A stretch of DNA of 64,000 nt from Pseudomonas sp. PH1b (GTDB lineage: Bacteria > Pseudomonadota > Gammaproteobacteria > Pseudomonadales > Pseudomonadaceae), in the NCBI RefSeq assembly GCF_000633395.1, contig NZ_AYMU01000001.1:494753-558752 (forward strand), in the 5' to 3' direction. Made by a program: the position numbers and the translations under genes. Shown here piece after piece: positions 35,173 to 43,203 of the stretch. The stretch's first letter is position 1; the number at the start of each line of letters is the position of its first letter. The notes under the pieces are model-generated. The model searched no databases and was not told the origin of the DNA. It saw only the letters and a program-made list of their open reading frames with translations.

Positions 35173-35206
35173 CGGTCATCACCCGGTCATTTGAATCTCA
35201 TCGAAT
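35173..35206 (+). promoter_or_regulatory. Pho box and -10 element of the TolQR/TonB-like motor operon
   Basis: A perfect 7-4-7 direct repeat, CGGTCAT-CACC-CGGTCAT (35,173-35,190), begins 6 bp after the phytase stop. A -10-like TCGAAT (35,201-35,206) starts 10 bp after the second repeat. The motor operon begins 55 bp downstream. Each repeat differs from CTGTCAT at one position. This is the second Pho box in the island and gives the motor genes their own phosphate-starvation promoter. Confidence 0.78.
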
Positions 35207-35260
35207 AGTCCTGCCAGCACTGGCTCACGCCCTGGCGGGCACCCGAGAAGGAGTTCCACC

Positions 35261-35965
35261 ATGCAGGCCACACTCGAACACATGAGCATCTGGGGGCTGG
35301 TCAGCGAGGCCAGCCTGTTGGTCAAGGCGGTGATGCTGAGTTTGCTTCTGGCGTCGCTGCTCAGCTGGTACCTGATCATCCAGCGCGCCAGCGTACTGCG
35401 CGCAGACGAGCGCCGGCTCAACGCGTTCATCCAGCGCTTTCGCGCGGCCCCCGAACTCTTGCCGCTGTACCGCGACACGGCCCAGCAAGCGGACCCGCAG
35501 GGCGGCGTCGAGCCGATCTTCCTCGCCGGCTTCCAGGAGTTCAGCCACCTGCGCTTGCACAGCGCCGCCGAGGCGGTGCTCGACGGGGTGGAACGGGCCC
35601 TGTACGTGGCCGTCAGTGAACAGGAAACCCGCCTGGAGAAGGGCCTGCAGTTTCTCGCCAGTGTGGGTTCGGTGAGCCCTTACATCGGCCTGTTCGGCAC
35701 CGTGTGGGGGATCATGAACTCCTTCCTCGGCCTGTCCCAGGTGCAGCAGGCGAGCCTGTCCACCGTGGCCCCGGGGATTGCCGAGGCGCTGATCGCCACC
35801 GCCATGGGCCTGTTCGCGGCGATCCCCGCGGTGATCGCCTACAACCGTTTTGCCGCCCGCAGCCAGACCCTGCTGACCCGCTACTACGCCTTCGGCAACG
35901 AGCTGCAAGTGCGCCTGCACCGGACCCTGCAGGGCACCCCGAGCCACCTGGCCGTGGCCGCCTGA
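35261..35965 (+). CDS. TolQ/ExbB-family proton channel protein
   Basis: A 234-residue inner-membrane protein with three helices (about residues 17-38, 130-150, 165-190). Blocks such as SLLVKAVMLSLLLASLLSWYL, FLASVGSVSPYIGLFGTVWGIMNSF, VAPGIAEALIATAMGLFAAIPAVIAYNRFAARS and RYYAFGNELQ resemble TolQ of Pseudomonas more than ExbB. It would form the pentameric stator that, with the ExbD/TolR partner, uses the proton gradient to energise the TonB protein encoded two genes on. A Pho box precedes the operon, so it likely powers the adjacent phytate receptor. It is a paralogue: the housekeeping tol-pal locus would have pal and tolB, which are absent here. Confidence 0.9.
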   Translation: MQATLEHMSIWGLVSEASLLVKAVMLSLLLASLLSWYLIIQRASVLRADERRLNAFIQRFRAAPELLPLYRDTAQQADPQGGVEPIFLAGFQEFSHLRLHSAAEAVLDGVERALYVAVSEQETRLEKGLQFLASVGSVSPYIGLFGTVWGIMNSFLGLSQVQQASLSTVAPGIAEALIATAMGLFAAIPAVIAYNRFAARSQTLLTRYYAFGNELQVRLHRTLQGTPSHLAVAA

Positions 35966-35980
35966 ACGAGGAGCAAACCG

Positions 35981-36427
35981 ATGTTAGTCAGGCCGCAACG
36001 CAAGCACGGACCCAAGGCGGAAATGAACGTGGTGCCCTATATCGACGTGATGCTGGTGCTGCTGGTGATCTTCATGGTCACCGCGCCGATGCTCACCCAG
36101 GGGGTGAAGCTCGAATTGCCCAAGGTTGCCAGCGAGGCCCTGGCCACCGACAGCCGCCAGCAGATCCTCACCCTGTCGGTGCAGGCCAGCGGTGGCTACT
36201 ACTGGAACCTGGGCAGCGAGTTGGACACCCACAGCCAGACCGACAGCGCCGTGGACCTTGAGCAGATGCGCGCCAAGGTGGCCCAGGTGATTGCCCAGCG
36301 CGGCGACACCCAGGTGTACATCCGCGCCGACCAGGACGCCGCCTACGCCAGCGTGGTGGCGGCCATGGCCGCCTTGCAGCAGGGTGGGGTGCGCAACCTC
36401 GGGCTGGTGACCGAGGCCCCGCAATGA
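35981..36427 (+). CDS. TolR/ExbD-family protein
   Basis: A 148-residue bitopic protein. The single helix near residues 18-38 carries the essential aspartate in VVPYIDVMLVLLVIFMVTAPM. The periplasmic domain (YYWNLGSELDTH, VYIRADQDAAYASVVAAMAAL, GGVRNLGLVTEAP) is TolR-like in detail, not only ExbD-like. It follows the TolQ/ExbB gene by 15 bp and overlaps the tonB-like gene by 4 bp (ATGA). Confidence 0.9.
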   Translation: MLVRPQRKHGPKAEMNVVPYIDVMLVLLVIFMVTAPMLTQGVKLELPKVASEALATDSRQQILTLSVQASGGYYWNLGSELDTHSQTDSAVDLEQMRAKVAQVIAQRGDTQVYIRADQDAAYASVVAAMAALQQGGVRNLGLVTEAPQ

Positions 36428-37242
36428 CGGCGCTCAGCATGCCCGGCCCGGCCTTGCTGCCGATGGCCCCCGAGGCGTCCGGTTTCTGGCGCAACAGCCT
36501 GGCGGCGAGCCTGGCCCTGGCCCTGCACGCCGGGGTGCTGGCGGCGCTGGTGCTGGGCGGGGCGGTGGACACGCCGAAGGCCGAAACACCGCCGGTGCTG
36601 ACCACCCAACTGGTGATGCTGGCGCCGCCCGCCGCGCCTGCGCCACCCGTGCCGGCAGTGGCCGAGGTGTCGCCACCGCCACCGCCACCACCTGCGGCTG
36701 CGCTGGCACCGCCCACGCCCCAGGTCGCCCCCCAGGAGCAGGCGCAAAAGCTGGAGCAGGCGGCCCTGGCGCGCAAGCGCGTGCAAGACAAGCAGCGCGA
36801 GCAGGTGCAGGAGCAACAGCGCCAGCAGCGCGAGCGCCTGGAGGCCGAACAGCGGCAGCGCGATACCGAGCAACGCCTGGCCCAGGAACAGGCGCAACAG
36901 GCCCAGCGTGCCGAGCAGTCGCGGCTGGCCGCCGAGCGTGCGCGCCAGCAGGCCGCCCAGGCGGCGGCCGACAGCCGCCAGTACCAGCCCCTGAGCAAGG
37001 AGGCGCCGGACTATCCGCAGCGAGCCCTGGACAAGAACCTGCAAGGCGACTGCACCGTGGAGTACAGCGTCAACCCACAGGGCCGGGTGGAGAACCCCAA
37101 GGTCATCGATGGCTGCCATCCGCTGTTCATGCGCCCGTCCCTGGCGGCGGTGGCGACCTTCCGTTACCAGCCACGCTTGCTCGATGGCCGGGCAGTCACG
37201 GTGCCGGCGGTGCGCAACACCTTCCATTACCGGATCCACTAG
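36424..37242 (+). CDS. TonB-domain energy transducer with TolA-like coiled coil
   Basis: A 272-residue protein with an N-terminal helix (about residues 24-42, NSLAASLALALHAGVLAAL), a Pro-rich stretch (55-105, VSPPPPPPPAAALAPP), a long Gln/Glu/Arg/Ala coiled coil (about 106-185, reminiscent of TolA domain II) and a C-terminal TonB domain (about 190-272: APDYPQRALDKNLQGDC, YSVNPQGRVENPKVIDGC, FRYQPRLLDGRAV). The two cysteines in the TonB domain may form a disulfide. It contacts the TonB box of outer-membrane receptors; with TolQ/TolR-like partners it appears to be a Tol-derived motor carrying a TonB head. Translationally coupled to the TolR/ExbD gene. Confidence 0.9.
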   Translation: MTALSMPGPALLPMAPEASGFWRNSLAASLALALHAGVLAALVLGGAVDTPKAETPPVLTTQLVMLAPPAAPAPPVPAVAEVSPPPPPPPAAALAPPTPQVAPQEQAQKLEQAALARKRVQDKQREQVQEQQRQQRERLEAEQRQRDTEQRLAQEQAQQAQRAEQSRLAAERARQQAAQAAADSRQYQPLSKEAPDYPQRALDKNLQGDCTVEYSVNPQGRVENPKVIDGCHPLFMRPSLAAVATFRYQPRLLDGRAVTVPAVRNTFHYRIH

Positions 37243-37415
37243 GGCCTCGGGCGCCCATCGAGGTTGCCCGAGGGCTCGTTGTGTGGCCGAGCAAGTCCCC
37301 TTGGCTGTCCGCCAATGCCCTCAACCGCGGCGTCGGGGTGCCTTAGTGTGGCCGGGTGTGGTCCGCTCCAGTTGCTGGGGCGGGCCCTTTGCCCTGGCCG
37401 CACAGAGGACCGTCG

Positions 37416-37823
37416 ATGCCCACCGCCATTCCCGCTTGTTCCCGCCCGCTGAGGCAGCCCGCCTGGTTTGTCTTGCGTCTGGCTCCAGTGCTGCTCCTGG
37501 GCCTGTTGTTGAGTGCCTGCGGCGAAGCTGAAGCCCCCGCTGCCGGGCGCCTCGACGCCGCCCGGCAGCGCCCGGCCGACCCGGCCCTGGCCCAGGTCTA
37601 CGCCAGCAGCTGCCAGCTGTGCCACGCCAACCCGGCCTCCGGCGCGCCCCTGGCCGGCGATGCCAAGGCCTGGGCCCCGCGCCTGGCCCAGGGTGCCGAC
37701 ACCCTGCTGGACCACAGCATCAACGGCTATCAGGGCATGCCGCCCATGGGCCAGTGCATGCAGTGCAGCGAGGAGCAGTTCCTGGCCCTGATCAGTTTCA
37801 TGTCCGGCCACTCATTCCAATAA
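37416..37823 (+). CDS. sphD: Lipoprotein c-type cytochrome SphD of the sphingosine cluster
   Basis: A 135-residue lipoprotein cytochrome c. The signal peptide ends with the lipobox LLSAC, so the mature protein is membrane-anchored in the periplasm. Haem is attached at CQLCH (about residues 70-74) and Met ligands occur in GYQGMPPMGQC. A further CMQC pair lacks the His and is not a haem site. The ATG follows AGAGGACCG. It is first of three tightly spaced genes (18 and 16 bp gaps) equivalent to P. aeruginosa sphBCD, and would accept electrons from the FAD oxidase encoded next. The gene name rests on the conserved cluster, not on a direct comparison. Confidence 0.78.
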   Translation: MPTAIPACSRPLRQPAWFVLRLAPVLLLGLLLSACGEAEAPAAGRLDAARQRPADPALAQVYASSCQLCHANPASGAPLAGDAKAWAPRLAQGADTLLDHSINGYQGMPPMGQCMQCSEEQFLALISFMSGHSFQ

Positions 37824-37841
37824 CAAGACAAGGACCGCCCC

Positions 37842-39236
37842 ATGGTCATGCCTCTTTCTCGACGCCGGCTGCTGCAAGGGGCCGGCGCCCTCGGTGCCTT
37901 TGCCGCACTGTGCAGCAACCCGGTGCTGGCCGAGCTGGTCCGCGCCCCGCGGCTGATCCCCTGGCGCAACTGGTCCGGCGCGCAAAGCTGCCTGCCCGAG
38001 GCGCGGCTGGCGCCCAAGGACCTCGACGAACTGATCCGGGTGATCCGCCAGGCCCCGGGCAAGGTCCGTCCGGTGGGTTCCGGGCATTCCTTCAGCGCCC
38101 TGGTGCCCACCGACGGCACCTTGCTGTCCCTGGCCTATTTCAACGGCCTGCTGGCGCACGACTCCAAGACCCTGCAGGCCGAGTTCGCCGCCGGCACGCC
38201 GATGGCGCTGATGGGCCCGGCCCTCAAGGACGTGGGCCAGGCCCTGTGGAACATGGCGGACATCGACTACCAGACCCTGGCCGGGGCGATTTCCACCTCC
38301 ACCCACGGCACTGGGGTCGGCTTCGGTTCCTATTCGTCCCAGGTCTGCGGCCTGCAACTGGTGAGCGCCCAGGGTGAAGTGCTGGACTGCGATCACCAGG
38401 GCAACGCCGAAGTGTTCCACGCCGCCCGGGTGTCCCTCGGTGCCCTGGGGGTGACCACCCGGGTGCGCTTGCAGAATCGCGCGGCCTACCGCCTGCGGGA
38501 AAAACAATGGATCGCCAGGACCGACGAACTGCTGGAAGACATGGACCACCTCACCCGTGACAACCAGCACTGGGAAATGCTCGTGGTCACCCATTCCGAC
38601 TACGCCCTGGCGGTGGCGCTGAACGAAACCTCCGATCCGGCCACTGCGCCCAGGGATCCGGCGGAAGAGGGCGGCAACGAATTCGTCAGCCTGATCGAGA
38701 ACCTCGACAAGTACGTCAGCGACTTCCCCGAGACTCGCCGCCACCTGCTCAACAGCCTGCGCTGGCTGGCGCGTTTCGATGAGCGGGTCGGGGATTCCTT
38801 CCAGGTCTACGCCAACGTGCGCAGCGTGCGCTTCAACGAGATGGAGTACTCGGTGCCGGCAGCCCAGGGCCCAGCCTGCCTGCGGGAAATCCTCGCGCTG
38901 ATCCGCGACAAGGACCTGCGCACCTGGTTTCCCATCGAGTACCGCTACGTCAAGGCCGATGACATTCCCCTGAGCATGTTCGAGGGCCGCGACAGCTGTT
39001 CGATCTCGGTGCACCAGCACTACAGCATGGATCACCACAACTTCTTCGCCGCAGTGGAGCCGATCTTCTGGAAGTATCAGGGCCGTCCGCACTGGGGCAA
39101 GCATCACAGTCTCAACGCTCGCACCTTGCAGGGGCTGTACCCGCAGTGGTCGGCCTTTGCCAGGGTGCGCCAGGAACTGGACCCCCAGGGCAAGTTCATC
39201 AATGCCCACCTGGCCTCGGTGCTGGGTGTGGCGTGA
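37842..39236 (+). CDS. sphC: Tat-exported FAD-linked oxidase SphC (arabinono-lactone oxidase family)
   Basis: A 464-residue flavoprotein with a twin-arginine signal (SRRRLLQGAGALGAF). The FAD_binding_4 domain (about 45-215) has KVRPVGSGHSFSALVPTDGT, where His would carry covalent FAD, and AGAISTSTHGTG. The C-terminal ALO (D-arabinono-1,4-lactone oxidase) domain (about 220-460) ends with the typical HHSLNARTLQGLYPQW and DPQGKFIN. It acts in the periplasm. With the lipoprotein cytochrome upstream and the PLP-type protein downstream it forms the sphBCD set induced by sphingosine in P. aeruginosa; the sugar-lactone substrate suggested by the family name is unlikely here. Confidence 0.85.
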   Translation: MVMPLSRRRLLQGAGALGAFAALCSNPVLAELVRAPRLIPWRNWSGAQSCLPEARLAPKDLDELIRVIRQAPGKVRPVGSGHSFSALVPTDGTLLSLAYFNGLLAHDSKTLQAEFAAGTPMALMGPALKDVGQALWNMADIDYQTLAGAISTSTHGTGVGFGSYSSQVCGLQLVSAQGEVLDCDHQGNAEVFHAARVSLGALGVTTRVRLQNRAAYRLREKQWIARTDELLEDMDHLTRDNQHWEMLVVTHSDYALAVALNETSDPATAPRDPAEEGGNEFVSLIENLDKYVSDFPETRRHLLNSLRWLARFDERVGDSFQVYANVRSVRFNEMEYSVPAAQGPACLREILALIRDKDLRTWFPIEYRYVKADDIPLSMFEGRDSCSISVHQHYSMDHHNFFAAVEPIFWKYQGRPHWGKHHSLNARTLQGLYPQWSAFARVRQELDPQGKFINAHLASVLGVA

Positions 39237-39252
39237 AACGGAGATTCAGCAC

Positions 39253-40530
39253 ATGAACCGTCGTCATTTCATGGCCGGCACCCTGGGTGCCGGTGTCCTG
39301 CTGGCGGGCGTCGGCGCCTGGCTGCGGCCCGGTGACCGGGGCGCGCCCTACAGCCCTTACTTCGCTGCGCTCAACCGCGAACTCAAGGCCAACGGGCCGA
39401 TGCAGCCGGTGATGCTGATCGACCTCGACCGCCTGGACCACAATATCGACCAGGTGATGCAGTCGGTGCGCGCCGGGGGCAAGCAGCTGCGCCTGGTGGA
39501 GAAGTCCCTGCCGTCGCCGGGGCTGCTGGGCTATATCGCCCAGCGCGCCGGCACCCGGCGCTTGATGTCCTTCCACCAGCCGTTTCTCAATCACGATGCC
39601 CAGGTGTTCCCCGACGCCGATATCCTCCTGGGCAAGCCGCTGCCGGTGCGCGCCGCGCAATTGTTCTACCAGCAGCTCAAGGGACCCTTCGACCCCCAGC
39701 GTCAGTTGCAGTGGCTGCTGGACACCCCCGAACGCCTGCAGCAGTACCTGGCGCTGGCCCAGGGCCTGGGCCAGCGGATGCGCATCAATATCGAGCTGGA
39801 CGTGGGCCTGCACCGGGGCGGGGTGGCAGACAACGCCGTGCTGGGGCAGATGCTCGGCCTGATCCAGGCCAATCCCCAGCACCTGGAGTTTGCCGGGTTC
39901 ATGGGCTACGACCCCTTTGTCGACATGGGCGTGCCGGGGATCCTCGGCTCCCCGCAGAGCCTGTTCGCCCAGGTCATGCTGCTCTACAACGGTTTCGTCG
40001 ATTTCACCCGCCAGCAGTACCCGGCCCTGTGGCGTGCTGGCCTGACCCTGAACACCGCCGGCAGCCCCAGCTATCGCCGGCATCAGCAGGAGTCCTTGAG
40101 CACCGAACTGTCGGTGGGCACGGCGCTGCTCAAACCTAGCCACTACGACCTGGCGTCCCTGGAGCAGCATGTACCGGCGGCCTTTATCGCCACCCCGGTG
40201 CTCAAGAGCACCGGCCCGGTGCGGATCCCGGCCCTGGACGACAAGTCGCGGCTGTTCTCCTGGTGGGACAGCAACCAGCGGGCGACCTTTTTCATCTACG
40301 GCGGCCACTGGCTGGCGGACTTCGAGTCGCCGGCGGGCCTGCAGAGCAACGAGCTGTTTGGCCGCAGCTCCAATCAGGAGATGGTCAACGGCTCCCCGGC
40401 GGTGGGCCTGCAGGTGGACGACCAGGTGTTCCTGCGGCCGCAGCAGAGCGAGGCGGTGCTTCTGCAATTCGGCGACCTGCTGGCGCTGCGCGGCGGGCGC
40501 ATCGTCGAACGCTGGCCGGTTTATAGGTGA
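39253..40530 (+). CDS. sphB: Tat-exported PLP-dependent alanine-racemase/D-threonine-aldolase-like protein SphB
   Basis: A 425-residue protein with a Tat-type signal (NRRHFMAGTLGAGVLLAG). The body is an alanine racemase N-terminal-type PLP barrel (PVMLIDLDRLDHNIDQVM; Lys in LRLVEKSLPSP where D-threonine aldolases have the PLP lysine; NIELDVGLHRGGV; LNTAGSPSYRRH) with a C-terminal beta domain (about residues 320-425). Export of a PLP enzyme already loaded with cofactor fits Tat. It lies 16 bp after sphC. A role on the amino-alcohol head of sphingoid bases is inferred from the cluster; family members act on D-threonine or D-serine-like amino alcohols. Confidence 0.83.
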   Translation: MNRRHFMAGTLGAGVLLAGVGAWLRPGDRGAPYSPYFAALNRELKANGPMQPVMLIDLDRLDHNIDQVMQSVRAGGKQLRLVEKSLPSPGLLGYIAQRAGTRRLMSFHQPFLNHDAQVFPDADILLGKPLPVRAAQLFYQQLKGPFDPQRQLQWLLDTPERLQQYLALAQGLGQRMRINIELDVGLHRGGVADNAVLGQMLGLIQANPQHLEFAGFMGYDPFVDMGVPGILGSPQSLFAQVMLLYNGFVDFTRQQYPALWRAGLTLNTAGSPSYRRHQQESLSTELSVGTALLKPSHYDLASLEQHVPAAFIATPVLKSTGPVRIPALDDKSRLFSWWDSNQRATFFIYGGHWLADFESPAGLQSNELFGRSSNQEMVNGSPAVGLQVDDQVFLRPQQSEAVLLQFGDLLALRGGRIVERWPVYR

Positions 40531-40539
40531 GGGGCAGCT

Positions 40540-40681
40540 GCAAGCCGCAAGCTGCAAGCTGCAAGCGAAAAGCGAAAAGCGAAAAGCGAAAAATAACAAA
40601 ACCCAAGCTTCAAACCCCAAGCTTGAGGCTTGAGGCTTGAGGCTTGAGGCTTGAGGCTTGAGGCTTGAGGCTTGAGGCTTG
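40540..40681. repeat. Three adjoining heptamer tandem repeats between convergent genes
   Basis: In 142 bp there are three blocks of 7-bp repeats: GCAAGC[C/T] four times (40,540-40,566), GAAAAGC three to four times (40,567-40,592) and GCTTGAG about eight and a half times (40,621-40,681), separated by an A-rich stretch. The outer blocks are nearly complementary (GCAAGC against GCTTG), so a long imperfect hairpin is possible. The region lies between the convergent ends of sphB and sphA and has no coding signal. It may terminate both transcripts, but this is not shown. Confidence 0.9.
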
Positions 40682-40695
40682 CCGGCGGGGCGGCT

Positions 40696-41640
40696 CTAGA
40701 GGGCGAAGGGGATGGTCAGCTTGGCCCAGAGCATGTCGCCTTCGGGGCGGTTCTTCACTTCGAACTCCTTGGCCCAGCGCACCTCGGCGCTGGCGTACTT
40801 GAGAAAGCGCAGGTGCACTGCCGGGCCGATGGCGAATACCTGTCCGCGCACGCCATCACTGACGTCCTCGCCCATGAAGGTCACGGTCTTGCCGAACTGC
40901 TTGTCGTCGGTGGTCTGCTTCAGGTAGTAGCCGTTGAGCCCCAGGCTCAGGTCATCGGTCACCCGGTAGCTGGCCGAATAGTCGAAGTGGAAGATCTGCC
41001 CGGAGCGGTAGTCGGTGGCGTGGTTTTCCTGGTTGAAGCTGTAGGTGGTCTTGAACGACAGTTCGCTGCGCTCGCTGGGCAGCCAGGTCATGGAGAACAG
41101 CGGTTTGTAGGTGCTGAAGTTGTTGCTGGTGTTGGCCAGCCGCTCGGCATCGTATTCGCCGGTGGGCAAGGTCACTTCCACCGCCGCGCCCAGGGTCAGG
41201 TTGGGCCCCAGGTCCCAGAGAATGATCGGCGCGAAGGTGGTGTCGCCCATGCTCTCGCGGCGGTCGCTCTGGCCGAACAGCGACACCTGCTGGCGCAGGT
41301 AGGGCTGGGCCACGTAACCCCCGAGGCGGCCGCCGAAGACTCGCAGCGGGCTCAGGTAGTCCAGGCGCGGGATGATCGCGTCGGAGGTGATCTTGACCTC
41401 CTGCACCTTGCCGCCAAAAGAGCTGATGTCGAGCTTCTTGGCCTGGTAGTGGTTGTAGTAGAGGTTGAAGGCGAACATGTGGTCCGGCAGTTGGTCGGGG
41501 CTCAGGGGCAGGACGTAGAAACCGTCGGTGCCGGGGCCGATGTTGTCGACCCCGGACTCCGTGGCCTGGGCGGTCAGACTGCAGGACGCCATCAGGGCCA
41601 GGCCCAGGCGCAGAGGGGAGGTGAGACGCTTCGGGTGCAT
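40696..41640 (-). CDS. sphA: SphA-family outer-membrane channel-like protein
   Basis: A 314-residue exported protein with signal peptide (ALMASCSLTAQATES) and an alternating beta-barrel body (MFAFNLYYNHYQAKKLD, LGGYVAQPYLRQQVSLFG, TTFAPIILWDLGPNLTLGAAVEVTLPTGEYD, ending LWAKLTIPFAL). It belongs to the Phenol_MetA_deg/transporter group, to which sphingosine-inducible SphA of P. aeruginosa belongs. It is divergent from the AraC regulator with 260 bp between starts and convergent with sphDCB. The start at MHPKRLTSPL was chosen for a normal signal length; MSPTMHPKR four codons up is possible. Confidence 0.85.
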   Translation of the reverse strand: MHPKRLTSPLRLGLALMASCSLTAQATESGVDNIGPGTDGFYVLPLSPDQLPDHMFAFNLYYNHYQAKKLDISSFGGKVQEVKITSDAIIPRLDYLSPLRVFGGRLGGYVAQPYLRQQVSLFGQSDRRESMGDTTFAPIILWDLGPNLTLGAAVEVTLPTGEYDAERLANTSNNFSTYKPLFSMTWLPSERSELSFKTTYSFNQENHATDYRSGQIFHFDYSASYRVTDDLSLGLNGYYLKQTTDDKQFGKTVTFMGEDVSDGVRGQVFAIGPAVHLRFLKYASAEVRWAKEFEVKNRPEGDMLWAKLTIPFAL

Positions 41641-41900
41641 GGTTGGGCTCATTCTTATTGTTAGTGGGGGAGCGCGGTGGCAGGCGCGCCGGCCGCCCCA
41701 TAGAAATAAGCCCTGGCCGGGGCGCGGGGCAGGGTATTGGCGGCCACTGAGGGGGACTTTGTCGGACAGGTTGCAATGCCTTGTTACATTCTCCCGCCAA
41801 TTCCCCCGCCACGGGATATGCTTGGGCTGCCGGTGGTGCCTTGGCACCGGTGCAGCCCGACAATAAGAACAGCCGCCCAAGCGGCCCGGAAGCCGACTCC
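41641..41900. promoter_or_regulatory. Divergent sphA/sphR promoter region
   Basis: 260 bp separates the starts of sphA (minus) and sphR (plus). It contains two similarly phased TTGT half-sites (TTGTCGGACA at about 41,759 and TTGTTACAT at about 41,782) that could belong to an AraC-type operator for SphR. The match is weak. No firm -10/-35 pair was identified. Confidence 0.4.
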
Positions 41901-42938
41901 ATGCCGATCAAAGCCGTCGATGCCCATGACCAGCTAGCCCTGGTTTCACCCTTCCTGTTGCAGACCCTGGCCGATGTCGCCCAGGACAAAGGGGTCAGCG
42001 CCGAGCGCCTGTGCCGGGGCCTGGGCTTTACCCTGGACGACTTGCAAGACCCGACCCTGCGCATCTCCTACCGCCAGGCGGTGGCGATGATCGAGCGCGC
42101 CCTGGCGGCCTTGCCCCAGCAGGGGCTGGGGCTCTGGGTCGGCAGCCGCAACGTGCTGGGCACTTTGGGCCTGCTGGGCCACGCCCTGTCCCTGTGCCGG
42201 ACCCTGGGCGATGCCTTCGAACTGGGTATCCGCCACCAGCACACCTCGGGCACCATCGTCAGCGCCGACGTCGGGCGCCAGGGGGATGAGTTCTTTGTCG
42301 AACTGCAATGCCGCCTGCCCTATGGCGAGGTGCAGATCTTTGCTGCCGAAGAGTTCTTCGCCAGCCTGCTGATCTATGGCCGGGCGCTGTTGAGTGCGGA
42401 CTTCCAGGCGTTGCGGGTGGAGTTCATGCACGCCGCGCCGGCTTATGCCGAGCTCTATACCCGCTTGCTCGGCGACAATGTGCGCTTCGGTTGCCTGCAG
42501 GCGCGCCTGGTGATCGAGGCCCGCTGGCTGCAGGTGCCGCTGCCCAATCACCACCCGGTGGCCCTGCGCCAGGCCCTCAAGTTGCTGGAACTGGAAAGCG
42601 CCCAGGTGCACCAGAAGATGGACCTGATCCAGGCGGTGGAGCGGGCCCTGTCCCGGGACCTGCGGGCCGGCAGCCCGATCGAGCAGGTGGCAGGGGACCT
42701 GAACATGAGCGGGCGCACCCTGCGCCGGCGCCTGACCGAGCACGGCCTGACCTTCGAAGCGCTGCTGGAGCGGGTGCGCCAGGCCCGCACCCTGACCCTG
42801 CTGGGCAACCCGGAGCTGTCCATCGAACGCATCACCGAAGAGGTCGGCTACAGCGACGTGCGCAGCTTCCGCCGGGCCTTCAAGCGCTGGACCGGCCTGA
42901 GCCCCAGCGCCTTTCGCGAAGAAACCGCGGTGCACTGA
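41901..42938 (+). CDS. sphR: AraC-family regulator SphR
   Basis: A 345-residue AraC regulator. Its N-terminal Arabinose_bd-type domain (about residues 20-205: YRQAVAMIERALAALPQQGLGLWVG, LGHALSLCRTLGDAFELG) precedes a C-terminal double HTH (about 240-340: SPIEQVAGDLNMSGRTLRRRL, SIERITEEVGYSDVRSFRRAFKRWTGLSPS). GGAAG lies 9 nt before the ATG. Its position, divergent from sphA and next to sphBCD-like genes, matches SphR of P. aeruginosa, which binds sphingosine and activates sphA and sphBCD. Confidence 0.82.
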   Translation: MPIKAVDAHDQLALVSPFLLQTLADVAQDKGVSAERLCRGLGFTLDDLQDPTLRISYRQAVAMIERALAALPQQGLGLWVGSRNVLGTLGLLGHALSLCRTLGDAFELGIRHQHTSGTIVSADVGRQGDEFFVELQCRLPYGEVQIFAAEEFFASLLIYGRALLSADFQALRVEFMHAAPAYAELYTRLLGDNVRFGCLQARLVIEARWLQVPLPNHHPVALRQALKLLELESAQVHQKMDLIQAVERALSRDLRAGSPIEQVAGDLNMSGRTLRRRLTEHGLTFEALLERVRQARTLTLLGNPELSIERITEEVGYSDVRSFRRAFKRWTGLSPSAFREETAVH

Positions 42939-43016
42939 TCCCTCTCTGCCTGGGGGCTCGTGCGCCCCGGCGACGCCAGCCAAGGCCTGCTTGCGCGACC
43001 AGGGCTGCCGGGCCCC

Positions 43017-43040
43017 GTGGCGAGGGTGCTTGCTCGCGCC
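43017..43040. repeat. Degenerate single REP sequence
   Basis: GTGGCGAGGGTGCTTGCTCG is a decayed copy of the common Pseudomonas REP GTGGCGAGGGAGCTTGCTCC, seen in better form at 61.1 kb. It lies in the 265-bp gap between sphR and the DyP gene, which otherwise shows no feature. Confidence 0.7.
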
Positions 43041-43203
43041 AGGCGCTCGTGAACATGAAGGATTGAGTCATCGAGCCTGGCTGTTTCAAGGCCGTGGCCA
43101 TCCTCTGCCTGTCTGTCTGCGGCAAAGGGTCCCGCCTTCGCGTGTCGACGCTGACGCCGGCCGTCCGGAGGGTTAAACTGCCCGGCTTCATTCAGGAGTT
43201 CCC

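Noticed and set aside
35261..37242. Housekeeping tol-pal locus
   Set aside because: tolB, pal, ybgC and ybgF are missing, the third gene ends in a TonB domain, and the operon is under a Pho box.
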